Both the position numbers and the translations under genes were made by a program. A DNA stretch of 64,000 nucleotides from Picochlorum sp. 'celeri'. Its lineage: Eukaryota > Chlorophyta > Trebouxiophyceae. Shown piece after piece: positions 1 through 9,815 of this stretch (position 1 is its first letter; each line of letters begins with the position of its first letter). The DNA lies in contig JAACMV010000018.1 of the NCBI GenBank assembly GCA_010909725.1, positions 310,001 to 374,000 of the forward strand. Reading direction: 5' to 3'. Below the pieces are notes generated by a model that was not told the origin of the DNA, did no database searches, and was given only the letters and a program-made list of their open reading frames with translations.

Positions 1-573
1 TGTTTTAGTGCTATTCTCATCTTCATTTGATGACTTTTGCCAGTCCAAAGGAACTCGAGGGGGATCCAAATCCGACCGACAGGATTCCGACACAATCGTC
101 CCGCGTGTACCACTCATTCTGCTCTATGTAGTCGTATACATATTTTTCATAGGAAATTAAGGGTTTATAATGCACTCGTATGGGAACATCAGCGGACAAT
201 GATCCATTTTTGAATGGAACCTTCATGCATGGTCATGGAACGGGAAGTTTTATGTACTAATGTTCTTTATACGGAACATTGTGACGTTCAGGCATATCAG
301 CATGCTGGCCATTGTACAAAGTCCAATTGTGCTGGCTTGCCTATGTGAGTACACACATGCTCGGATATGGATCGAGGCAGACGTGCCATGCATGCAGATC
401 CCCTTAAAAAGAGAATGGGATGATGAGACCATCTCTATGCTGTTACACTGTCCTAGAAAATCCTTGGTGGGTGATACTCCATGGGTACAATTGTCTCCAA
501 TGGCGGGCTCTCCATTCACAAGTAACACGTATTCATTTTCATACACATTGTAGAAACATAAAAGAGTCAAAAC
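1..573. other. Left-edge region with no supported gene
   Basis: This holds only short open frames on both strands. One minus-strand frame at 23-226 (67 codons) has no family signature and no visible exon partner. The 350 bases before 574 are the likely promoter and 5' UTR of the CotH-like gene. I see no clear TATA box or repeat. Confidence 0.4.
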
Positions 574-2043
574 ATGATGATGGCACACTATCAGAACCCT
601 CTTGTGCGGCTCCTGCGTGTTTGCAGCCTTGCCATGGTTGTGCTCGTTTCCCACGCGGCTAGCGAGCAAGATCAAGTGGATGCTGCTGGAGAGTGCTGTG
701 CGGCTTTAAAAGCCATTGGATTCGCCTCAAATTTACCAGTTGTCATCATCGAGAGCATATCTGGAACAACGATTGAGTACAAGGTTGATCAGGAGGTCAA
801 ACTGTGCACCTGCTCTCCTCCTGGGAGCAACATTACGGATTACAAGGGGTATGCAGAAGCTGCCGGCCGCGGCAATTCATCCAAAGATTTTGTCAAAACG
901 CAATACAAGTTGGAACTGCATGATTCAAACGGCGAGGACGTTGATTTTGAGCTCTTGGGGTTCCCGGAAGAAGAGGACTTCATTGCCTATGGTCCAGAGC
1001 TTGATCGCACACTGATGAAGAACTACCTTGCATACAATATTGGTCGCGGGGCTGATATGTATGCATCTCAGACCCAGTTTGTGGAGATTTTCTCCATCGA
1101 AGATGGGAGTGAGCTTTCCATGGATGATTACAGAGGTCTGTTTTTGATGGTGGAGAAGCAGAAGAGGGACAAGAACAGAATAGATATTGAAAAGATGGAT
1201 GACGAGAATCCAAGTGGGGGATATATCCTGAACTATGATAATGATAATTTTGAATGGGATGAGGTTGTGATTGGTCCATTCACACAGTTTGGCATGGATC
1301 AGCCATTTGTTGTCAAAGAGCCAGACGTGTTGACTGATGCACAGAGGGACTACCTGAACAAATACCTGAATGATTTTATGCAATCACTGACCACTGATGT
1401 CACATCCGGCGACTATACATCGTACATTGATATGGACAGTTTTATCAATTATTTGTTGGCAGTGGAGGTGACAAAGAATCCAGATGGCTACAGGGGTTCC
1501 ACGTACCTGCACAAAGATAGAGACGGACCACTTAAAATGGGTCCAATGTGGGATTACAATGAAGCATTTGGCATGTGCTGTGGGTACCCCATCGATGGCT
1601 GGCAGCGTGAAGGTGAGTCCATGGCTGGCGTTGCTGGTGGCACTGCCATCAGTCCAAATGGCTTTCGATTTTTGATCTGCGAGGATGCTGAGAGATGCCA
1701 AGCAGATCCTACAGACGGAGTCAGTTTTTGGTATAGAACCATGTGGAAAGATCCCGTGTTTAGGAATGCGACTAGTGCACGATGGAAAGAATTGAGAGAG
1801 GGGGCATGGTCTGACGAAAACATAGAGGATCTCGTCGCGTCTGCCAGGGACCAGCTGGATCAGGGGGCTGTAAAGAGAAACTATGATACATACGCTGATG
1901 TCCTGCTGGAAGGCGTGTCGGTGGATGGTGAGACATTTTGGAAGAACGAAACTGCCAAATTGGAAAAGTGGTTGATGGAACGACTGGCATGGATGGATGA
2001 GGCTTTGGAAACACCTCGCGTTTCCTACGCCCCAACACCGTAG
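574..2043 (+). CDS. Secreted CotH-kinase-like protein
   Basis: A 489-residue single-exon protein. Residues 1-29 form a signal peptide (basic start, then a hydrophobic LAMVVLVSHA core), so it probably enters the secretory pathway. The rest resembles the CotH family, whose bacterial founder is a spore-coat kinase with an atypical kinase fold. Visible CotH landmarks are the strand DYRGLFLMVEKQKRDKNRID, the following SGGYILNYDND, and the acidic GPMWDYNEAFG segment, which matches the family's metal/ATP-site motif. A CCAALKAIGF and CTC cysteine cluster follows the signal peptide. Whether it phosphorylates secreted proteins is inference. The start is the first ATG of three near the 5' end; MMMAHY leads directly into the signal peptide. 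Confidence 0.8.
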   Translation: MMMAHYQNPLVRLLRVCSLAMVVLVSHAASEQDQVDAAGECCAALKAIGFASNLPVVIIESISGTTIEYKVDQEVKLCTCSPPGSNITDYKGYAEAAGRGNSSKDFVKTQYKLELHDSNGEDVDFELLGFPEEEDFIAYGPELDRTLMKNYLAYNIGRGADMYASQTQFVEIFSIEDGSELSMDDYRGLFLMVEKQKRDKNRIDIEKMDDENPSGGYILNYDNDNFEWDEVVIGPFTQFGMDQPFVVKEPDVLTDAQRDYLNKYLNDFMQSLTTDVTSGDYTSYIDMDSFINYLLAVEVTKNPDGYRGSTYLHKDRDGPLKMGPMWDYNEAFGMCCGYPIDGWQREGESMAGVAGGTAISPNGFRFLICEDAERCQADPTDGVSFWYRTMWKDPVFRNATSARWKELREGAWSDENIEDLVASARDQLDQGAVKRNYDTYADVLLEGVSVDGETFWKNETAKLEKWLMERLAWMDEALETPRVSYAPTP

Positions 2044-2378
2044 AAACATTTTTTGTGATTTTTGTTTCAATACTATATTCAAGACATCGTAAAAGCACGT
2101 GCATTTTAGCACTCTGAGAGTCTTTGGAGAAGAGATTTTATCCAGTCGACAATTGCTGAATCCGCAATGCTTACATATATATCACTGTATAGTATGAACT
2201 ATGGATTTTAATATGCGTATTTGTGCTTCCCAATTGGCCTCTCCATCGTGCGGGAGGCCGCATTGTCAAGTAGCGCCAAGAGTCGGGTTGCTCCACATGC
2301 CAACGGGTGCGGTATCGCTGCTCTTTCCCTGTTTGCGAGTCTTTTTTGGGTACTTATATAGTAAATGTTGACGTGCAG
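2044..2378. other. Spacer and possible 5' end of the NUMOD3 gene
   Basis: It contains an AT-rich TATATAT stretch near 2175. A candidate mini-exon runs 2201-2216 (ATG at 2201, GTATTT donor at 2217) and would splice in phase to the acceptor at 2378. I cannot confirm it. Confidence 0.3.
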
Positions 2379-3628
2379 GTGCAATTAGGTCAAATGATCT
2401 TCGATGCTCGGCAGCGTGTTCTGATTCGAGCAACAAGACGAATAGTGGTCCCCTGAGGGCTCATGAGCAGCCACAGCAACAGGTATGCTTTGATAATATT
2501 GATGGTAATTGCCATATCTCAACAGACTGAGGGTGTCGTTGTAATTGGATGCAGGGGAACGCCATGCCTCGAACGGCTTGGAACAAGGGGGTTCCAGTGT
2601 CTGAGGAGGTCAAGGTGAAGCTTAGTGAGCGTATGAAGGAAAAGTGGCAGGACCCAGAGTATAGAGATGCTGTATCGACATCGCTTCAAGGCCGAGAGGC
2701 GTGGAACAAGGGCAAGACGTTAAGCCCAGAGACCAGGAGAAAGATGAGCGAGGCCAAGATGAATCATCCAGTCAGCAAAGAAACGAGAAGAAAGATGAGC
2801 GAGGCGCGCAAAGGCAAACCTTTAGATCCCAAAGCAGCAGCCCTGGTGTCTGAGAAGCTGAAGGGGGTTCCCAAGTCGGAGGAGCACAGGGAGAATATTG
2901 CTGCAGCAATGAGGAAGAGACATGCTGCCATTAGAGTGCTGAATGCCGTCGAATCCGTGTATGAGACAACGGGTGAACATTCCTCCAAGACAGATTTATC
3001 AAATATGGGAAAGAAACAAATCAATTCTGCATATAAGCAGGCAACGTCCCAAGTCCTTGGTGAGTTCAAAGCAGAACTGAGAGAATATAGGGCTCTACAA
3101 GAGGAATTATCCCCTTGGACGGAAGCCTATGTGAATAGACATGGTACAAAGCCATCCATGTCTGATGTCGAGAGAACGGGGATTTCTTGGTTGGTAACAC
3201 GGTACAAGAGATATGTCCTTTTGAGGGAGCGCTTGTTCACCCAGACACATCTCTTGAGGAGAAAATTGGATCATGCATCACAGGATCCCGTGAAGGGGGC
3301 TGATTTCCATGAAAAGCAGAACGCGAATAGGAAATCAATCAATGAAATGGCAGGCCATGCGTCGAGATTGCAGGCAGCGGCCAAGTACAAGATGGACAAG
3401 GCGCTGAAATCAACATCCTCTGATGACAGTCATGACTCAAAGTCACACCAGATTGATGCTGGCACCAAAGCCTCCCCACGAGTGCGAGAAGCATTGCAAG
3501 CAGCAATGGACTACAGGAAGAAAAAAGCACAGGAGACGAAAACTGCAGCCATGATGGCTGCAGCAGCTGCTGCCGCTTCATCCTCCACAGCAGCCCCACA
3601 GCATGACATCACGTCTCCCCAAGAGTAA
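2379..3628 (+). CDS. NUMOD3-repeat protein
   Basis: The N-terminal half carries tandem NUMOD3-type motifs: WNKG..S.E, then twice ETRRKMSEA, then a SEEHRENI variant. NUMOD3 units are DNA-binding modules next to GIY-YIG and HNH homing endonucleases, but no nuclease domain is visible here. Land plants encode nuclear proteins with the same repeats and no nuclease, and this looks like an algal relative. Reading phase supports an intron at 2483-2554 (72 nt, GTATGC donor, TTGGATGCAG acceptor) and a further acceptor at 2378, so the first exon lies upstream (candidate ATG 2201, giving MDFNM-R). The ATG at 2549 falls inside the intron end and is probably not the start. The C-terminal half is charged, helical and ends in an alanine run. 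Confidence 0.65.
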
Positions 3629-3683
3629 GATGCATTTTGTTCTTTTTTGCCATTTGATTTGTATTCATTTTGTTTCATTGTTT

Positions 3684-4445
3684 TTATTTTACACGCTTCC
3701 AAATCATAATCATGATAGGCGCCGTAGGCGAATTCAACAAGGTGAATTCTGAGCTGACCCAATACTTTGGAGAAAGCTGACTGACATACTCTTGCACTGC
3801 CTCATATTCTGCCATACCCCCTGGGTGCCCTATATAACAGAGTATACTCACTATTCCACCAAATACAAGAGCCTCCAGGCTCGCCTCAATTGCTGCCAAT
3901 GTGCTATCAACTTGCGTGACAATGGACTTGTCTCCTCCTGGCAAATACCCAAGGTTGAAGCAGATCAACTTGGCCACATTACTGCCAACGTGTTCTATCA
4001 AATTTTCATGGCTTCCAACCACATATGTCACTTTAGGTCGCTCGTGTTCAGGAACCTGAGCTTCTATGTTGTCTTGTGTTGCCCTCACAGCCTCTTTCTG
4101 AATATCTATTGCAACAAGATGCCCATCAGGGCCAACAAGTTTGGCTAAGTACACAGAATCATACCCATTACCGCACGTTGCATCGCATACAACATCTCCC
4201 TTTCTCACAGATATTGGCCAAATCTGATGTGCCAGATGAGTGAGTCGAGAATTTTTCATCAAATCCTTCAGGAGAGCATCATCTGCCCCAGAGTTTTCAG
4301 GCTGTGAGGATGCCACCACATCTCGAGCCTTTATTGTTGTCCCTTGAGATCCAAACAATCTCAACTGGCGTGCAGATCGACACAGCGGTGAGCTATGACG
4401 ACACTGCAGCTGCAGAGAGCCACAGAGTTTGAATACCATGTGCAT
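3684..4445 (-). CDS. Plastid-type MnmM/YtqB-like methyltransferase
   Basis: A 253-residue Rossmann-fold, SAM-dependent methyltransferase of the YtqB/MnmM family (formerly 'rRNA methylase'). The SAM motif is VVCDATCGNGYDSVYLAKLV, followed by the acidic ribose-binding strand LVAIDIQ. NLGYLPGGDK is the family's motif IV, and IVSILCYIGHPGG comes near the end. Bacterial MnmM methylates the wobble-uridine side chain of certain tRNAs, so an organellar tRNA is the probable substrate. About 60 basic, serine-rich residues precede the fold and fit a plastid or mitochondrial transit peptide. The ATG at 4445 is the first one available; the open frame extends five codons further only through a GTG. It converges with the NUMOD3 gene, 55 bp between stops. 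Confidence 0.8.
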   Translation of the reverse strand: MHMVFKLCGSLQLQCRHSSPLCRSARQLRLFGSQGTTIKARDVVASSQPENSGADDALLKDLMKNSRLTHLAHQIWPISVRKGDVVCDATCGNGYDSVYLAKLVGPDGHLVAIDIQKEAVRATQDNIEAQVPEHERPKVTYVVGSHENLIEHVGSNVAKLICFNLGYLPGGDKSIVTQVDSTLAAIEASLEALVFGGIVSILCYIGHPGGMAEYEAVQEYVSQLSPKYWVSSEFTLLNSPTAPIMIMIWKRVK

Positions 4446-4815
4446 CCCCACTGCTTCCACTAGTGTAAAAATCTACGCATGATATATATAGTAGCGTATT
4501 AATTTGCAATATTGCTACTGATCCATCGAGTATCATGCAGGAATTTTGAATTTTGAATTTTGAATGAGGAGATCTTCAAAAACCTATGTAGAGATCCAAT
4601 CTCCACCAATGTGCTTGTCGTTACAATGCACCAGGAGTGTTTGATATATTTTATATTTTATTATTTCATATATGCGGGAACAGGAAGATAAGAGGCTTTG
4701 TTGAGCAATACAGCCTTTTTCTCCTCGTTGATAATTCTCCCGGAGAGAAGGATCCATTTTCAGTTCATACTCATTCGTAACAGGATGCATTGTCTAAAAT
4801 AATGAGGATGGTACC
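4446..4815. other. Divergent promoter region, MnmM-like / LIG6
   Basis: This AT-rich spacer separates two divergently transcribed genes. Around 4541-4565 there is a short direct repeat with three or four copies of a GAATTTT unit. No other element is recognisable. Confidence 0.4.
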
Positions 4816-7800
4816 ATGGTGAAGCGACATCAGCAGCCCATCTCAGCAAGCGTGCTTCCTGCTCACAAGTATATTTATTCTGTTGGGACGAGTGGTTCAG
4901 AGGAGAAACCGTTGTATATTTTGGTGGATGCGTTTTCATACGTGAACAAGTTGCCTGAGAGCTTTTATGAGAAGAATAATGTGCTATTCTTTCTGACGCA
5001 TGCGCATTCGGATCATTATACTGGGTTGAGAGACTCTTGGAGTGCTGGGAAGGTGTACTGTTCCAATGTGACTGGGGATTTGCTGCGCGTGTTGGTCGAC
5101 GTACCAGAAGAGTACATTCACCGGTTGCCTATGAATCAAGAGATTGATGTAGCATTTGGGGTGAGAGTGACGCTGGTGACGGCTAATCATTGTCCAGGTG
5201 CAGTTATATTCCTCTTTGATTTGCCCAATGGGAAGAGGGTGGTGCATGTTGGCGACTTTCGATACGAACGAAGCGTGTTCAGAGGTGGAGCGTGTTCTTA
5301 TTTAGAAAATTTTACATGCTGCGATGCTCTTTATTTGGATACGACGTATTGCAATCCGCGACATAAATTCCCACCCCAGAAGGAGAGTATTGACTACATT
5401 GCCAGTACTATTAAGGATTTGTTGAGCCAAGGGGGGAAATTGCTCTTTCTCATATCTATGTGATTGGAAAGGAAAAGGTGTTGGAGGAAATTTATAGGCA
5501 GACTGGTCAACGAATATATCTTACGGAGAAGAAGATGAGGGTTGCTGAGCATCTTGGGCTGGATGACGTGTCCATGTTTACAACGGATCCAGAGGCAACA
5601 CCGATTCATGTTGTCAAGTGGAATTTTTTGGGTGAGACGTGGCCTTATTTTCGCCCCAATTATGTTGACCCGGCAAGATATAGTGATGGTGTGTATACAC
5701 ACGTGCATGGCTTTGTTCCCACTGGGTTTGTGTATCAGAAGGCTGAGGACACGATTGCAAGGACAATGTCCAAGAATAATGTGACAATCCATCTGGTTCC
5801 ATACAGTGAGCATTCATCGTATGATGAATTGATTGAATTTGTGACGTGGATACGGCCCAAAAGAGTGATTCCGACTGTGAATGCGTCTGATGAGAAGCAG
5901 GTTGCAAAGCAATTGAAACATTTCTCGTCCTTGGTGGATGTCACTGCAAACAAGGCCTCGTTTATTGCGCAGCTTGGCAATAGGAAGGGTATGAGCACTA
6001 TCAATTCTACTATTACTAACGATGAAGGTGCATCTAATACCATGACGACGAAGAAGAACATGGAAAAGGAGGAGGAGGAGGTTGTGGTGGTGACTGAGAG
6101 TGGGGTGTCTGAGGTTGTGGATTTGGTGGCTGATGAGGATGATGATACGAGGAAGGCAGATCACAGCATTCATCTTTTACGAGAGTTTTGTGGTGATGAT
6201 ATTACTTTGAGGGAAGCAAAAAAGTTACTTCATGAGCACAAGGGAGATGTTTCATTGGCAGCAAGTTCGTATTTTGAGAATGGACATGCTAGGGATACGA
6301 AGAGGCAAAAAACCCATGCGTCTACCCCTGCAAAGGGAAGCGGGAAGAAAAAAGGAGTTTCGCAAACAAGCATCACAAAATTTCTAAAGAAAACACCAGA
6401 AAAGAAGAGAGAGGAGAGCATCTCTGTACCATGTAGTCAACAGGAATCCCCAAAGGCAAGTGTCCAGGCCAGCATGAGCATAGCGAGCAAAACAGCGGAA
6501 ATGAACCAGCAACAGCAACCTCCTGCTACGAATATTGACAGAGTAACACGCATTGTGGATGCTCCCATCGATGCAATCACAAAAAGTTTGGAAAGCTATG
6601 ATCCTATAGAAGATTCAATATGGCGGGCACCTCATGCAACTCCCTATCTACACATTGCACGGACATTTGAAGCCATGGATTCTACAACGAAGCGCCTTAA
6701 AATCTCAGATATACTAACGAACGCCTTTCGCTCTATTTTAGCAATTTCACCAAAAGATTTGGTTTTAGCATGTTATCTGTTCCTGGGAAGGCTTGCACCA
6801 GATTACCACAATATTGAATTGAATATAGGTGGGTCCAGTGTGTCAAATGCCATGACTGAAGCCCTTGGCATCTCGAAAGGGAAGATTCGCGAGATGCATA
6901 AGACCTACGGAGATTTGGGAGATATTGCTAGTGTTTGCAAAAAGTCACAGCAGACTCTTCGCAAACCAGAACCCCTGACTGTCCAGCATGTGTATGATAC
7001 CATGATGCGAATTGCTACAGACTCTGGAACTGGGACAGCTGCGCGCAAGAAAGCATGGATTGTACAAATGCTACAGTCCAGCACAGGTCCTGAAACAAAA
7101 TATTTAGTCAGAACGTTGGTTCGGAATTTACGAGTGGGCGCCAACTGGCGCAGTGTTCTGCCAGCAGTTGCAAAGTCAATTGTATGCCATAAACTTGAAG
7201 AGGTCCCCGATAAGCAGATATTGGATGAAGCAGCAGCAACTTGCAGCTCCATGTTTCACGTGGTTCCAAACATTGCACACCTCATAGATATCATGCTGAA
7301 ATATGAGCAGGCTTCATGGTCGTCACAATGTAGATTGACACCATCAATACCCATCAAGCCCATGCTTGCCAAAATTTCAGAAGGTGTATCTGATGCAGTG
7401 GAGCAAATTGGCCAAGACCAACAGGTGCTTGTTGAATTCAAATATGACGGAATGCGGGCTCAAATCCATATCAAGAAAGGAGGCTTTGAAGACGATCCTC
7501 AAACAAGCGTCAAAATATTCAGTCGCAACTGCGAAGATCGGACATCCTCTTTCATGGATGTGATACCAAACATCATGTCAGCCATGGGACCAGACACGCA
7601 GGAGGCAATATTTGATTGCGAGATTGTTGCCGTAGCTCCACAAGAAGATGGATCTTTTGCTATACGTGCGTTCCAAGACTTGTCAACTCGGCCAAAAACA
7701 GATGTAGAGGACAGCAGAGCACCTATTGTACAGGTCTGTGTCTATGCATTTGATTGCCTTCAAGTACATGGCGAGTCTCTCTTGTCCAATCCTCTGTCGG

Positions 7801-8489
7801 AGAGGCGGAAGCATCTTTGCAAAGCATTACACAACCTTGAGCGCGGAAAGGTGGAACTAGCCCACTCGACAACCTTTGAACCAGCCAAACTCAACACAGA
7901 GTCACTTCAATCCTGCCTCATGGATGCCTTGGACCAACGAGCAGAAGGTCTCATGCTCAAGGCAATGGATGCTCCATACGAACCAAACAAAAGAAGCAAT
8001 AAATGGATCAAACTGAAGAAAGACTACTGCGCAGATCTGCACGACACTATAGACCTCGTCCCCATTGCAGCATGGCATGGCAATGGAAGGAAGAAACAAT
8101 GGTATTCTCCATTCTTAATGGCAGTGTGGGATGAAACCACGCAACAATTCCAATCACTATGCCGTGTTATGAGTGGATTTTCAGACGAGTTTTATAAAGA
8201 GGCAACAGAGCGGTTATCCAAAAACCTCCTTCCATCAAAACCATACGATGTCATGACGGGAGAAAAGCCATCAGTCTGGTTTGGCCAACCATACGAAGTC
8301 TGGGAGCTGCGAGGAGCTGAGCTCTCCATCTCACCAGTACACTGCGCTGGAATAGGTCAGGTACATGAAGAAAAAGGTCTAGGACTGCGTTTCCCACGAT
8401 TCATCAGAATCAGAGAGGACAAAAACCCTGAGGATGCCACGCCCTCTGACCTCATAGTGCACACATATCTCAAACAAAATAGACGATAA
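4816..8489 (+). CDS. LIG6: DNA ligase 6 (SNM1 nuclease fused to ATP-dependent DNA ligase), frame-broken
   Basis: The layout is that of plant DNA ligase 6. The N-terminal metallo-beta-lactamase/beta-CASP nuclease has THAHSDHYTG (metal motif at residues 61-70), ANHCPGAV and HVGDFRY. A linker follows with a UBA-like helix region (about 6170-6280) and a PIP-box-like QTSITKFL (6363-6386). The C-terminal ligase has the adenylated lysine in EFKYDGMRAQIH (lysine at 7440), then EGLMLK and KWIKLKKDY. It should act in nuclear DNA repair, processing and sealing ends. The reading frame breaks at 5451-5461: frame 4816-5463 ends FLISM-stop while the conserved continuation YVIGKEKVLEEI is in the next frame from 5457. 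No intron fits. This is a 4-nt deletion, a sequencing error, a frameshift event or a pseudogene. Confidence 0.88.
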
Positions 8490-8533
8490 ATTATACGTAT
8501 TGATTTAAAACATGTTACATACGAATACCAATC

Positions 8534-9311
8534 TCAGCGATACATTGCCTCATTCTTTAAATTCTTGGCCACCTCTGTCTCCCACCGATCCCCATTCGCC
8601 AACAACTTTTGCTTGTCATACAACAACTCCTCATGCGTCTCTGTCGCATATTCAAAATTAGGAGTCTCCACAATAGCATCAACCGGACACGCTTCCTGAC
8701 AAAAACCGCAATAAATGCATTTTGTCATATCAATATCATACCGCGTTGTTCTCCTACTACCATCCTCTCGCTCCTCCGTCTCAATCGTAATCGCCTGAGC
8801 AGGACAAATTGCCTCACACAACTTGCAAGCAATACAGCGCTCTTCACCCGTCGGATACCGCCTCAGAGCATGCTCCCCACGAAACCTTGGACTAATCGGC
8901 CCCTTCTCAAAAGGATAATTAATAGTCACCTTTGGCTCGAAGAACACCTTTAACGTCATTGCCAAACCACGCATCAGCTCTGTCAAAAACAATGTCTGAG
9001 CAGATTCATCCAAAACCCCAGCAAAATCCTTCGGTGGCTGTCTCTGAGACGTCTGAAATTCCTTTTGAGTCATGACAGGTCCGTCGTCGAGGCGACGACT
9101 ACTCTCCTCGGCAGATCCACCTACAATATCGCAATATAATTAAAATATGTGCACTCATATTGCATAAATAATTCCCAAACGCACCCTGCGAGGTCTTTGG
9201 AGCTGGCAAACCGACGCCATATCCTGCCACCCCGGAACTATGAACGCCACACTGGCTTTGGTGACAATACAAGGCACGGGATGTACTTTGGATTACTTTA
9301 CGACGAATCAT
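8534..9311 (-). CDS. NDUFS8: Mitochondrial complex I subunit NDUFS8 (TYKY)
   Basis: This two-4Fe-4S-cluster subunit carries electrons through complex I toward ubiquinone in the mitochondrial inner membrane. Both ferredoxin motifs are intact: [12 protein letters not shown] and [12 protein letters not shown]. The conserved [15 protein letters not shown] precedes them. Two exons: 9311-9185 encodes a basic, serine-rich mitochondrial presequence, and 9120-8534 the mature protein. The 64-nt intron (9121-9184, GTGCGT...TTGTAG) joins in phase as PKTSQ-GGSAEE, giving 237 residues, close to the family size. The internal ATG at 9073 would lose the presequence. It lies 44 bp from the converging LIG6 stop. 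Confidence 0.95.
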
Positions 9312-9815
9312 TGTGTATTAAAATAGTTGGAATGCGGATCCTACGCAACCAGACAAATCGCTCGGATGTCTTCCCTGTTGCTTCTACAGACAGCGTCGTG
9401 GTATTCCTTTCAGTCCACTAGAAGCACAAGAATTCTGTAAAAATTGGACTTCGAATTCGATTGCAGTGGTAGTTGAATGGATGGTTTCATAATGAACCAG
9501 GGTTCTTCTGGGCATGGTGCTCACTATTTTAATCTATCTATTCAAGGAATATTAGTATCAGCGGCGTCATCCTCTGAGGATAGAGAAAGCAAGAAATATG
9601 CCATACATTGCCCATATATGTATTTCTATGCTATTTTGGTGCTATTTCAGGGACTATCATACCTGATTGTGTTGGAAAAAGAAGGAGACCATGGAGCAGA
9701 CATGTGACAGTGTGAAGAATGGAGTTTTCTAAAGAGATTGAAGCCGTATATACATGATTGTATGAGATATAGTTGTCCTGAGAGGTAGAGGATAGGGAGT
9801 CAAGACGTGTGCAGG
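9312..9815. other. Divergent spacer, NDUFS8 / mTERF
   Basis: A 504-bp intergenic stretch. A 76-codon open frame at 9477-9707 has no motif or compositional support. I see no repeats or RNA gene. It probably contains both promoters. Confidence 0.4.

Noticed and set aside
23..226. Minus-strand 67-codon open frame at the left edge
   Set aside because: No domain signature, no clear splice partner and short length. It could be an exon of a gene to the left, but this cannot be shown.
250..675. Minus-strand 141-codon open frame overlapping the CotH start
   Set aside because: Composition looks random and it is antisense to the promoter and signal peptide of a convincing gene.
9477..9707. Plus-strand 76-codon open frame
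   Set aside because: No motif, no neighbouring exon, and no support beyond being open.
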